Notes under the pieces: generated by a model
Database searches by the model: none
What the model was told of the DNA's origin: nothing
The model's input: only the letters and a program-made list of their open reading frames with translations
Shown: one piece after another, positions 1 to 7,342 of the stretch
How the letters are laid out: each line of letters begins with the position of its first letter
Numbering within the stretch: position 1 is the first letter of the stretch
Translations under genes and position numbers: made by a program
Source of the DNA: Anaerolineaceae bacterium
GTDB lineage: Bacteria; Chloroflexota; Anaerolineae; Anaerolineales; Villigracilaceae
Length of the DNA stretch: 64,000 nucleotides
NCBI GenBank assembly: GCA_009772985.1
Contig: WOUS01000008.1
Coordinates: 153,332 to 217,331 of the forward strand
Direction: 5' to 3'

Positions 1-869
1 GGCCCGCGGCGGTCGAGTTTGTGGACTGGGCCTTTGCCGCCGGTCATCGCGTAGCCGTGGCGACCAATCCGTATTTCCCGCTGAAAGCCATCCAGCACCG
101 CCTGCGCTGGGCCGGCCTCCCGCCGGAGAAGTATCCATTCGCTTTGGTCTCCTCCTACGAGACGTTCCACTTCACCAAGGAGACCGGCGCGTATTTCAGC
201 GAGTTCCTCGGGCAACTCGGCTGGCCGGAGGGACCGGTTGTCATGGTCGGCAACGACCTGAACATGGACCTGCTCCCCGCCCAGCGCGCCGGCCTGCCCG
301 TCTTCTGGATGCGGGATGGGCGCGACGAATCCCAGCCGGGCATCCCGCAGGGTTCGTTCGCCGACCTGCGCCGCTGGCTGGAAGAGACCGACCCGCAGTC
401 CCTCCAGCCGAAGGTGGAGACGCCGGACGCGATCCTGGCGGCCCTGCGCGCCACACCGGCCGCCCTCGGCACGCTGACGGCGGCCCTGCCCGCCGATACC
501 TGGACGCGCCGCCCTGCCCCGGCGGAATGGAATCTCACCGAGGTCCTCTGCCACCTGCGCGACGTGGAGGCCGAGATCAGCCTGCCGCGCCTGCAAAAAA
601 TGCTGGCGGAGGAGAATCCCTTCCTGGCGGGCGTCGATTCGGATGCCTGGGCGCAGGAGCGCGGGTACGCGCAGCAGGACGGGCGCGCCGCGCTGGCGGC
701 GTTTACTGAAACGCGCAAGGGGACGCTCGGCTTGTTGAACGGCGGCCCGGCCCCCTGGTCCCGCGCCGCCCGGCACACCTTTTTCGGTCCGACCTGCGTG
801 CGCGAACTGTTCGGCATCGCCGCCGGTCACGATAAGGCGCACATCCGGCAAGTGTATAATACGATTTGA
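1..869 (+). CDS. HAD-family hydrolase fused to a DinB-like domain (5'-truncated by the window)
   Basis: The reading frame is open to the first base, so the N-terminus lies outside the window. The visible first half is the C-terminal part of a haloacid-dehalogenase fold, including a motif-IV-like GNDLNMD acidic cluster that would bind the metal. The nucleophilic DxD motif must lie upstream. From about residue 137 the protein becomes a DinB/DUF664-type four-helix domain, with the histidines CHLRDVE and HDKAHIRQ placed as in metal-binding DinB proteins. The enzyme is probably cytosolic and acts on an unknown phosphate substrate; the DinB part may be a metal-dependent thiol-cofactor transferase. 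Both domains are recognised by motif and the joint function is not known. Confidence 0.75.
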   Translation, partial: PAAVEFVDWAFAAGHRVAVATNPYFPLKAIQHRLRWAGLPPEKYPFALVSSYETFHFTKETGAYFSEFLGQLGWPEGPVVMVGNDLNMDLLPAQRAGLPVFWMRDGRDESQPGIPQGSFADLRRWLEETDPQSLQPKVETPDAILAALRATPAALGTLTAALPADTWTRRPAPAEWNLTEVLCHLRDVEAEISLPRLQKMLAEENPFLAGVDSDAWAQERGYAQQDGRAALAAFTETRKGTLGLLNGGPAPWSRAARHTFFGPTCVRELFGIAAGHDKAHIRQVYNTI

Positions 870-901
870 TTGCCCGGCGTTTATCAGGAGGAGGCGCTCA
901 A

Positions 902-1795
902 GTGTCTGGAAAATCGACGCGTACTACTTTTGCTGCCATGGGCGGCTGTCTGGCTGGGGCGGTGATCGTGTTCGTATGCGTTGCCATTGCCCTTGTTCTT
1001 TACTGGCAGCGGGATTTCCTGCTTGGGCTGGTCGCGCCGCCGCCCACCCCTACGAGGGCGGCAACCATGACCGCCACGCCGGTCCCGCCGACAGCCACCG
1101 CTGCTCCAACGCTGACCTCCACCCCCGACCCGGCGCGGGTATTTGGCGGCCCAATCCTGGCGGAGATCGCCAACCGTCCACCGGACTACCAGGATGATTT
1201 TAGCAATCCATCCAGCGGGTGGGAGACGGGCAGGCAAAAAGAAGGTTGTTGCGCCGGGGCGCGCAATTATGATGGCGGCCAGTTTGTGTTGATTGTTGAT
1301 CCTTTGCCTCCCGATCAGACAAAGGATTGCGATGGATACAGTTATATCAACAGTTCCAACTGGGAACTGGTTTCTGGTCTTGATGATTATGTATTCGAGG
1401 TGGAACAAAACTGGGTCCAGGGCAGCGGCTGGACGATGATCTATTTGTACGATGACGAAGTTTATGGATACGCCATTCGGTTGGTGCGCCCCGGTCGCGC
1501 GGGAGGTTTTTGGCTCGAGGGTCCGGTGGCAGGCCCAGATACGGCTGTACAATTCACAAATGATTTGTTGTTCCCGTTCAGAGCAACTGAGCAGGGTCGC
1601 ATCCGGATTACATTCATCATCCAGGGGCAAGAATTTGCCATCTTTGCCGATGGTGAGCCGGTCTATTATTCGACTCTCTCTGGCCACCGCAAAGTGACGC
1701 TGAAAATGGTTCAATTTCACATACTCAACAATTCCTCCGCAGTGCCTTTTGAAATCCACTGGGACAACCTGAAAATTTGGGATTTGAACCGCTGA
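902..1795 (+). CDS. Membrane-anchored protein with Thr/Pro linker and LamG-like extracellular domain
   Basis: GTG at 902 is chosen because an AGGAGGAGG ribosome site lies just upstream at 886-894, and a TATAAT box sits at 855-860 in the end of the preceding gene. The protein has one N-terminal transmembrane helix (about residues 10-35). A Thr/Pro/Ala-rich spacer of about 50 residues follows. The C-terminal domain of about 190 residues begins DDFSNPSSGWE and ends IHWDNLKIWDL, the pattern of concanavalin-like jelly rolls found in surface proteins of this kind of bacterium. It likely sits outside the membrane. No catalytic residues can be assigned, and the ligand is unknown. Confidence 0.6.
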   Translation: MSGKSTRTTFAAMGGCLAGAVIVFVCVAIALVLYWQRDFLLGLVAPPPTPTRAATMTATPVPPTATAAPTLTSTPDPARVFGGPILAEIANRPPDYQDDFSNPSSGWETGRQKEGCCAGARNYDGGQFVLIVDPLPPDQTKDCDGYSYINSSNWELVSGLDDYVFEVEQNWVQGSGWTMIYLYDDEVYGYAIRLVRPGRAGGFWLEGPVAGPDTAVQFTNDLLFPFRATEQGRIRITFIIQGQEFAIFADGEPVYYSTLSGHRKVTLKMVQFHILNNSSAVPFEIHWDNLKIWDLNR

Positions 1796-1861
1796 CGGCT
1801 GTTCATTTCCTGCCGATTGTGGTAAATTATCCACCGTCGCTTGCGACGAAAGGAGAAAATT

Positions 1862-2065
1862 ATGGGTTTCCTGAAAGATTTTGGTCTGCCCGAACTGCTG
1901 ATCATTTTGGTGCTGGTGGTCCTGCTCTTTGGCGTGGGGCGCATTTCCAAAGTGGCGGGCGAACTTGGCAAGGGCATCCGCTCCTTCAAGAGCGGCATTT
2001 CCGGCAAGGACGAAGATGAGAAGGAAGAAACACCGGAAGAAAATCCGACGATAGAACCGAAATAA
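1862..2065 (+). CDS. tatA: Sec-independent protein translocase subunit TatA/E
   Basis: This 67-residue protein has the TatA plan: a short N-terminal stretch, one hydrophobic helix (LLIILVLVVLLFG), the conserved FG hinge, an amphipathic helix (ISKVAGELGKGIRSFK) and a charged acidic/lysine tail. TatA oligomerises around TatC to move folded, twin-arginine proteins across the membrane. ATG 1862 is preferred because AGGAG lies at 1851-1855. No tatC is present nearby, so it is encoded elsewhere. A strong intrinsic terminator follows directly, indicating a single-gene transcript. Confidence 0.9.
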   Translation: MGFLKDFGLPELLIILVLVVLLFGVGRISKVAGELGKGIRSFKSGISGKDEDEKEETPEENPTIEPK

Positions 2066-2072
2066 CGCCCAG

Positions 2073-2099
2073 CCCTCTGCCCGACGGCAGAGGGTTTTG
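2073..2099 (+). terminator. Intrinsic terminator after tatA
   Basis: CCCTCTGCC pairs with GGCAGAGGG across a four-base loop and is followed by TTTT. It lies 8 bases after the tatA stop codon. Confidence 0.85.
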
Positions 2100-2105
2100 C
2101 TTAAT

Positions 2106-2879
2106 ATGACCACACTCCACTTCCTCGACCCGAATCCGAATGGGACTCCCGCCGTGCTTCTGCTCCACGGATTGGGAGCCACCGGCGCTTCCTGGACCCC
2201 GAACCTGCCCGCGCTGACCGCGGCCGGATTCCGTCCGCTCGCTCCCGACGCGCCCGGCTTCGGCGACTCGCCCTACGACGGCCGCGGCTGGAGCATTCCC
2301 CGCGCCGCCGCCAGCCTGGCCGCGCTGCTCGACGAATTGCAGACCGGTCCGGCGCACGTGGTGGGGCTTTCGATGGGCGGGGTGATTGCCCAGCAATTTG
2401 CCCATGATTTCCCGCAGCTGGTGAAAAAACTGGTTCTTGTCAGCACGTTTTCCGCCCTGCGTCCCGACGATCTCGGCGGCTGGATCTACTTCCTGCGCCG
2501 CCTCGTTGCCGTGAACCTGTTCGGTTTGCGCACCCAGGCGCGCGTGGTGGCCGGGCGGGTCTTCCCGGGCGCGGACCAGGCTTCGCTGCGGGAGATGCTC
2601 ATCGAGACTATTTCCCGCGCCGACCCGCGCGCCTACCGCGGGGCGATGCGCGCCCTCGGCCTGTTCGATTCTCGCAAATGGCTGGCAGAGATCAAAATCC
2701 CTGCGCTGGTGGTGACCGGCGCGGACGACACCACCGTCTCCCCGGCGCGGCAGAGGCTGCTGGTGGACGGCATCCCCGGGGCGCGGCAGGTCGTCGTCCC
2801 GCAGGCCGGTCACGCCGTGCCGGTGGACCGGGCAGAGACGTTCAACCGTCTCCTGCTGGAGTTCCTGGGCGAACCGTGA
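2106..2879 (+). CDS. Alpha/beta-fold hydrolase
   Basis: This 257-residue protein has the alpha/beta hydrolase hallmarks in order: an HG oxyanion-loop motif (LLLHGLGAT), a nucleophile elbow GLSMGG with the catalytic Ser, a late acid in VVTGADD, and a catalytic His in AGHAVP. Family members hydrolyse esters, amides or C-C bonds; the substrate cannot be told. ATG 2106 is chosen over the upstream TTG at 2097, which lies in the terminator tail. The stop overlaps the next start as GTGA, so the VanZ-like gene is probably translationally coupled. Confidence 0.85.
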   Translation: MTTLHFLDPNPNGTPAVLLLHGLGATGASWTPNLPALTAAGFRPLAPDAPGFGDSPYDGRGWSIPRAAASLAALLDELQTGPAHVVGLSMGGVIAQQFAHDFPQLVKKLVLVSTFSALRPDDLGGWIYFLRRLVAVNLFGLRTQARVVAGRVFPGADQASLREMLIETISRADPRAYRGAMRALGLFDSRKWLAEIKIPALVVTGADDTTVSPARQRLLVDGIPGARQVVVPQAGHAVPVDRAETFNRLLLEFLGEP

Positions 2880-3235
2880 ACCGTTTCCTGCGCTGGCTCC
2901 CGTCCATCCTGCTGATGGCGGGCATTTTCCTGCTCTCGTCCACACCCTCGCAGGAGTTGCCCGATTTTGGCTTCTGGGACACGCTCGTCAAGAAGGGCGG
3001 ACACGTGCTCGGCTACGGCCTGCTGGCGCTGTCGTTCTGGTTCGCGTTCGGGTGGGACAGGCGGACGGTCCGGTTGGCGTTCGTGCTGGCCGCCCTCTAC
3101 GCCCTCACGGACGAGTTCCACCAATCCTTTGTGCCGGGGCGGCATCCATCCTGGCTGGATGCGCTGGTCATTGACAATGCCGGCGCGGCGCTGGCGTTGC
3201 TGATTTTCTCTTGGATTAAAAAAAGGAGGGAGTAG
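2876..3235 (+). CDS. VanZ-family membrane protein
   Basis: The GTG start at 2876 overlaps the stop of the hydrolase by four bases. The 119-residue product has several hydrophobic helices and the VanZ-family signatures K-x-G-H near residue 40 (KKGGHVLGYG) and DEFHQSFVPGRHPSWLDALVIDNAG, with the conserved EFHQ and D-x-x-x-N-x-x-G elements. VanZ proteins are small membrane proteins; one member gives low-level teicoplanin resistance but the chromosomal role is unknown. The gene ends in a lysine/arginine-rich tail and faces a convergent gene about 50 bases away. Confidence 0.85.
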   Translation: MNRFLRWLPSILLMAGIFLLSSTPSQELPDFGFWDTLVKKGGHVLGYGLLALSFWFAFGWDRRTVRLAFVLAALYALTDEFHQSFVPGRHPSWLDALVIDNAGAALALLIFSWIKKRRE

Positions 3236-3285
3236 GAGATTTTCATACACTCCTTACTCACTCCTTTTCAAGCATGATTTTTTTG

Positions 3286-3657
3286 TCAGCCCTGTTCCAA
3301 TTTCCTTTTCGATTGCAGGCCAATTAGAAGGGCAACCCCTACGAGGAGCAGCCCGAAGAAATTACACGCGCTGCCCACGATCGGGTAGCCGATGTCACGG
3401 AAGTTCATCCAGGCGTTTTCCACTCCTGGATTATTTATAAGGCCTGTTCGATAGAGGAAGATAAAAGTGGGGAGTCGCAGAAGGAGCGGGTAAACTCCCA
3501 GGCTCAAGAAGCCAAACAGGGCCAAAAGGCCAGCGGTTTTATGCTTTCGGACCAGCAGGACGATTGCAATGCCTATCCCAATGATGGCTCCCGCAAGGGC
3601 CAGCCATTGATAAACAGTGTAGAGCGTCTGGATAAGTAGGAATCGTTCGGTGTCCAT
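3286..3657 (-). CDS. Small integral membrane protein, paralogue of the upstream gene
   Basis: Start ATG at 3657 is preferred over longer frames because the hydrophobic protein begins there (MDTERFLL) and GGGAG precedes it. The 123-residue protein has about three to four transmembrane helices and no recognisable enzyme motif. It is clearly paralogous to the next gene (3690-4046). Both start MDT, keep a LxGxxIGIGxA helix followed by a basic KKK/RKHK turn, then a glycine-containing LxGFLxLxVxPxL helix. The two lie in the same direction 32 bases apart, so a tandem duplication is likely. Function is unknown. Confidence 0.6.
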   Translation of the reverse strand: MDTERFLLIQTLYTVYQWLALAGAIIGIGIAIVLLVRKHKTAGLLALFGFLSLGVYPLLLRLPTFIFLYRTGLINNPGVENAWMNFRDIGYPIVGSACNFFGLLLVGVALLIGLQSKRKLEQG

Positions 3658-3689
3658 GTGAGATTTTCTCCCGAGTATTGCTACTGAAA

Positions 3690-4046
3690 TTATATGGCTG
3701 GCGGCAGATCGTCCGGCGGAGGGGGAGGCGCGAGTTTCGGCTCGCGGAAGGCCAGGAAGAAGGCCAGTGCAATGAACGCCGCGCCCAGGAACATCGCTGG
3801 TCCGCTGATGCAAGCATACGCGGTGGTCAGCGGCTCGTAGTCGAAAGCCTCCTGGTAGGACAGCCATTGCCAGATGACCAGGTCCAGGATGGGTTCCACG
3901 GCGAGGAATAAGAACCCAACCAGCGACAGAATGGCGGGCAGCGTCTTCTTCTTCACGAACAGAAAGACCGCGCCGCCAATCCCGATCAGAACGCCCAGGC
4001 AGGCAAGCGTATCGCGGATGTAGTAATAGATATCGATCGTATCCAT
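3690..4046 (-). CDS. Small integral membrane protein, tandem paralogue
   Basis: The product is 118 residues with four likely membrane helices and a proline-rich C-terminus (PPPPPDDLPP). ATG 4046 has an AGGAG site 10 bases upstream; longer upstream frames run across rarD in antisense and are not credible. It shares order, spacing and helix sequence with the 3286-3657 product, so both probably came from one tandem duplication and may be co-transcribed. The family was not recognised and no function is assigned. Confidence 0.6.
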   Translation of the reverse strand: MDTIDIYYYIRDTLACLGVLIGIGGAVFLFVKKKTLPAILSLVGFLFLAVEPILDLVIWQWLSYQEAFDYEPLTTAYACISGPAMFLGAAFIALAFFLAFREPKLAPPPPPDDLPPAI

Positions 4047-4184
4047 ATTTGCAGGCTCCTCTTGGATTTGGTGTTTGAAATAGTATACAGCAAATCTGTC
4101 GAAAGCGCGCACGAAAAACAGGGAACATGAAAACACACACGCCGCATCGGGTATACTTGCCCCCTGCAAAGGAGTCTGCATCGC

Positions 4185-5060
4185 ATGAAAAAAGGCATCT
4201 GGTACGCGGTCGGCGCGTACGTGTTCTGGGGACTGTTCCCGATCTACTGGAAAATGCTCGCCGGGATCCCGGCACTGCAATTGCTGGGTCATCGCATCGT
4301 CTGGTCGTTCCTCCTGCTGACGGGCGTCCTGCTGCTCCTCCGGCAGGGGATGGAATTCCGCCGCGCGCTGAGCTGGCGCACCCTGTTGATCTTTTTCATT
4401 GCCGCGATTCTGATCGGCGTCAACTGGCTGACCTACGTCTGGGCCATCGGGGCGGGCTTCATCGTCGAGACCAGCCTCGGCTATTTCATCAATCCGCTGT
4501 TGAGCGTGCTGATGGGCGTGATCTTCCTGCGCGAGCGCCTGCGTCCGCTCCAGTGGATTCCCGTCGGGATGGCGGCGGCGGGCGTGCTGTACCTGACCTT
4601 TGCCTACGGCGCGCTGCCCTGGATCGCGTTGACGCTGGCCTTCACTTTCGGCCTGTACGGACTGGTCAAGAAGACCGCGCCGCTCGGCTCGTTCCACGGG
4701 CTGACGCTCGAGACCGGCATCCTGTTCCTGCCGGCGCTGGGATTTTTACTGTATTCCGAATTTTCCGGGAGCGCGGCCTTCCTGCACTCCGCCCCGCCCA
4801 CGGACCTGATGCTGTTCGGCGCGGGTGCGGTGACGGTCATCCCGCTGCTGCTGTTCGCTTCGGCGGCGCGGCGCATCCCGCTGACGACGATGGGCGTGCT
4901 CCAGTACATAAATCCGACCATGCAGTTCCTGCTCGGCGTGCTGGTCTACCGCGAACCATTCAACCAGCACCGGTTGATTGGATTTGCGGTCGTCTGGGCG
5001 GCGCTGATTTTGTACGGGGTGGAGGGGTTGGTGGCGAGGAGGAGGGCGAGGAGGGGATAA
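4185..5060 (+). CDS. rarD: RarD-type EamA/DMT superfamily transporter
   Basis: This 291-residue protein has ten hydrophobic helices in two EamA repeats. The N-terminus MKKGIWYAVGAYVFWGLFPIYWK and the HRIVWS motif are typical of RarD, the 'chloramphenicol-sensitive' permease family in the inner membrane. Its natural substrate is unknown. A TATACT box at 4152-4157 and GGAG about 12 bases before the ATG give a short leader. It diverges from the small membrane-protein pair upstream. Confidence 0.9.
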   Translation: MKKGIWYAVGAYVFWGLFPIYWKMLAGIPALQLLGHRIVWSFLLLTGVLLLLRQGMEFRRALSWRTLLIFFIAAILIGVNWLTYVWAIGAGFIVETSLGYFINPLLSVLMGVIFLRERLRPLQWIPVGMAAAGVLYLTFAYGALPWIALTLAFTFGLYGLVKKTAPLGSFHGLTLETGILFLPALGFLLYSEFSGSAAFLHSAPPTDLMLFGAGAVTVIPLLLFASAARRIPLTTMGVLQYINPTMQFLLGVLVYREPFNQHRLIGFAVVWAALILYGVEGLVARRRARRG

Positions 5061-5105
5061 ATGTCAAAACGCAGCCGGGGCACAGTGGGGGTTAAGCCAG
5101 GAATG

Positions 5106-5143
5106 AAAAAACGGCTGCGGGAGCATGGCTCTCCACAACCGTT
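5106..5143 (-). terminator. Intrinsic terminator (minus strand)
   Basis: A long imperfect stem with AACGG/CCGTT at its base and GGAG/CTCC near its tip is followed on the minus strand by a run of T. It would end transcription of the AT-rich gene at 5260-6120. Confidence 0.6.
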
Positions 5144-5259
5144 TCTACACGATCGGGCTATTTTGGCTCAGTTTTCTTCTCAACTCTTGACACTGAGGTT
5201 AATCGGTAGGCGGGCTGTTTATCTAGCGGTTCGATGTTCTAATCCTAATAAGGTACATA

Positions 5260-6120
5260 TTAATCAACTATAGTTGTCTCGCCTGTAGCAATATTTGCTA
5301 AATCGCTTCTACCCAATTGATTCCAATAAGCGATATACATATTGCAAAGAGGTGTTAGTGAAATTTTGTGGGTAATATGATATTTGTATATTTTGCCTTT
5401 GGGATCAATTGCTTCAACAGATATTGAGGCATCAAGAATATCTTCATTTTCAAGAATATTACGTGTTCGTGCAGAAATCTGTGCGTCAGTATATTGGCTG
5501 GATGGTCCAATCAAGGATGCAACATTGAAGACGAGTGTATCTTTAGATCGCAATACAATTGGATATGATGCCTTGATACCGTTGGAATCAAATAGATCGG
5601 GAATATAAAACAGATATGGTAGTGTTAACCCCATAATATCATCATGAAACTTGAAACGTCCCTCAACGGATAGAATGTTGACATTAACTAGTCCTTTATT
5701 TTCTAATCGAATATGTTGAGTTATTAGAGAGGAAGGTAATGTAGGTAATTTGCTTGGGCCTTGGACAACTTTTCCCTTTGATTTTTGATATTTGGTTTTC
5801 TTTTCTCCTGATTTGCTTTGATATTCACTGATGAGCTCATAAGAATATTCGTTGCCTTCTTCAAGGAAAATATATATTTCGGGAGTAAGAGGTCTCGATT
5901 CGCTCGGGATTTTTTCAAGTAACTCTAAATACGCCTCGAAACCAGCCCATATCAAACCTATTACGGCAATTAATATATATACAAATTGAGGAAGTCTTAG
6001 TGATGGGAAAACGAATTGTGCAATAACGGCAATAAAATCGAGAGCTAAAAATAACCAAAATACCCATCTTTTGAAGATCTTTTTTGTATATATCCAGAAT
6101 AAGGAAAATGAAGGTTTCAT
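5260..6120 (-). CDS. AT-rich orphan membrane protein, probably acquired
   Basis: The 286-residue protein has two hydrophobic helices near the N-terminus (about residues 18-40 and 45-65), then a soluble region of about 215 residues rich in beta-type segments. I do not recognise a family. Composition is striking: a sampled 60-base stretch at 5401 is about 32 percent GC, roughly half that of flanking genes, with AT-ending codons throughout. That strongly suggests transfer. It has no partner gene. A terminator follows at 5106-5143 and a structured repeat lies upstream at 6267-6394. It might act as a membrane-bound receptor or effector, but nothing in the sequence proves it. Confidence 0.55.
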   Translation of the reverse strand: MKPSFSLFWIYTKKIFKRWVFWLFLALDFIAVIAQFVFPSLRLPQFVYILIAVIGLIWAGFEAYLELLEKIPSESRPLTPEIYIFLEEGNEYSYELISEYQSKSGEKKTKYQKSKGKVVQGPSKLPTLPSSLITQHIRLENKGLVNVNILSVEGRFKFHDDIMGLTLPYLFYIPDLFDSNGIKASYPIVLRSKDTLVFNVASLIGPSSQYTDAQISARTRNILENEDILDASISVEAIDPKGKIYKYHITHKISLTPLCNMYIAYWNQLGRSDLANIATGETTIVD

Positions 6121-6266
6121 GAAGAATTCCTTTTCTAATGTTCGGTATTAATACGAGACGAATTCGCAAGAATATTTATGATAAGCGTAATTACCTTAAA
6201 CGTGGTCAACATGAACTCCCTATCCAAAGACTTCGCCTTCTGCTTACTTGTTGTTGGAAGTTGCCT

Positions 6267-6394
6267 GCCTAACAGGGGTTATCCCCTTCGGGGACTTTAC
6301 GGCGGCAGTATCGCGTAGCATCCCCGTAGGGGATAACGGCTTATGGGCGGTTTAGCCCGCCGTATAACGTCCTAAATCAATTAGGATGTTAGGC
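6267..6394. repeat. 128-bp cloverleaf-foldable element with 8-bp terminal inverted repeats
   Basis: The ends GCCTAACA (6267-6274) and TGTTAGGC (6387-6394) are perfect inverted repeats. Inside are three arms. The first is a 17-bp stem with one mismatch (6278-6294 with 6321-6337). The second is GGGC/GCCC at 6345-6358, within an outer CGGC/GCCG. The third is TCCTAA/TTAGGA at 6370-6386. The terminal sequences match the outer boxes of integron attC sites and the length is in their range, but the inner boxes do not pair as in attC and no integrase is present. It may be an unclassified mobile or RNA element. Confidence 0.55.
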
Positions 6395-6417
6395 TCCATA
6401 GGTTGAAATTAAGATGA

Positions 6418-6622
6418 GAAAATTATAGCACAGTGTCAACCGTCCGCCGCGATTTTTTCTCCCCTCTTCTCCCTCGCCAGCGCCAACAAAATCACCGCGC
6501 TCACCGCCCCAATCGCCAGCCCGCCGTACCAGATGGCCTGCGGGGCGATCTGGTCGTTCAGCACCCCGCCCACGAGCAGGGCGGCGCGGGCAAGTCCCCA
6601 GGTGAACCAACAGGCGGTCATG
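6418..6622 (-). pseudogene. Duplicated 3' end of the MFS transporter gene
   Basis: This 205-bp segment matches 7324-7532, the 3' end plus short trailer of the MFS gene at 7343-8563, with scattered substitutions. Its translated part (6436-6621) begins with a WFTWGLARAA block and keeps the NDQIAPQAIWYGGLAIG block of the transporter's last helix and the basic tail. It has no start region and is a relic. The left edge of both copies is AAAATTATAGCACAG and the right edge is GGTCATG. The toxin gene stop codon falls inside the right edge, so the PIN/antitoxin pair lies exactly between the two copies. Confidence 0.85.
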
Positions 6623-7031
6623 CTGGTTTTGTTTTCCCCAGCCGTTCGATGAATTCGCGCGCAGTGAGAATCGAAATACCGCGGAAAGTTTTCAAATCCA
6701 GCAGGTGGCTGTCTCCGCTGACCACGTAAACTGCATTCCCTGCAATGGCAGCCTCGAGAAATTTGTTGTCGGACGGATCGGATTCAATGGCCTGAACAGA
6801 TTCAGCGGGGGTGACGAATTTAGCCCGGCGCTGGACGCGGGCCGTCACCAGAGAAACGGTATCGGCGGTGAGATGCAGTTTGGGTCTCGATAATACGTCC
6901 AGGTATTCCGAGAAGATCGCATCGCTTACGATCAGCGTGAATTTGCCCTCCCTCCAGGCATCGTTGATTTTTCCCACCTGCCCGCCAAGCGCCATCGAAA
7001 CAAAGACGCTGGTATCAAGCACCACGCGCAT
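6618..7031 (-). CDS. PIN-domain toxin of a type II toxin-antitoxin pair
   Basis: This 137-residue protein has the PIN nuclease acidic residues: D6 in the N-terminal VVLDTS strand, E42 in SEYLDVL, D85 and D88 in ESDPSDNKFLEAA, and D107 in SGDSHLLDL. Such proteins are Mg-dependent RNases, here of the COG1569-like subgroup, that block translation when released from their antitoxin. The start overlaps the upstream antitoxin gene by 17 bases. The module is boxed in by two copies of the MFS 3' end, a sign of recent insertion. Confidence 0.85.
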   Translation of the reverse strand: MRVVLDTSVFVSMALGGQVGKINDAWREGKFTLIVSDAIFSEYLDVLSRPKLHLTADTVSLVTARVQRRAKFVTPAESVQAIESDPSDNKFLEAAIAGNAVYVVSGDSHLLDLKTFRGISILTAREFIERLGKTKPA

Positions 7032-7257
7032 GGTCCGCCCTCACGGCGCGAATTTCCTCTTCGACATCCTTTTCGGTAATATTGTAGCGTTGGGCCGTTT
7101 CGCGAATTGTTTGGATGGCGGCATCGTAGCGGTTATCCAGTTCGTCATCATCCATCAGGCCGAGACGCAGATAGCGTACGAACGCCAGCACGTCTGCGCG
7201 GCGCGATTTGGGCAGCGCGGCAACTTCCTGTAAAAGGGTTTGTTCGAAATTTGTCAT
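7015..7257 (-). CDS. Antitoxin partner of the PIN toxin
   Basis: This 80-residue acidic protein lies immediately upstream of, and overlaps, the PIN gene. ATG 7257 follows GAGGTG at the right spacing. The N-terminal half (TLLQEVAALPKSRRADVLAFVRYLRLG) looks like the short helical region of antitoxins paired with PIN proteins. The C-terminal half (YNITEKDVEEEIRAVRADHARGA) is charged and probably wraps the toxin. No classical DNA-binding motif is obvious. The assignment rests mainly on position, size and overlap. Confidence 0.7.
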   Translation of the reverse strand: MTNFEQTLLQEVAALPKSRRADVLAFVRYLRLGLMDDDELDNRYDAAIQTIRETAQRYNITEKDVEEEIRAVRADHARGA

Positions 7258-7342
7258 GGAGCACCTCAAGCCCATCGTTTGGTCGCTGGTTGATTGCCCG
7301 GTTGGCCTGGCGAGTGGGGCATGGAAAATTATAGCACAGCCG

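Noticed and set aside
5061-5273. Small frame directly after rarD
   Set aside because: It runs through the terminator hairpin into AT-rich DNA and has no recognisable protein features.
6267-6394. Integron attC site
   Set aside because: Outer boxes fit, but the inner L boxes do not pair as in attC. There is no integron integrase, and the gene orientation beside it is not that of a cassette.
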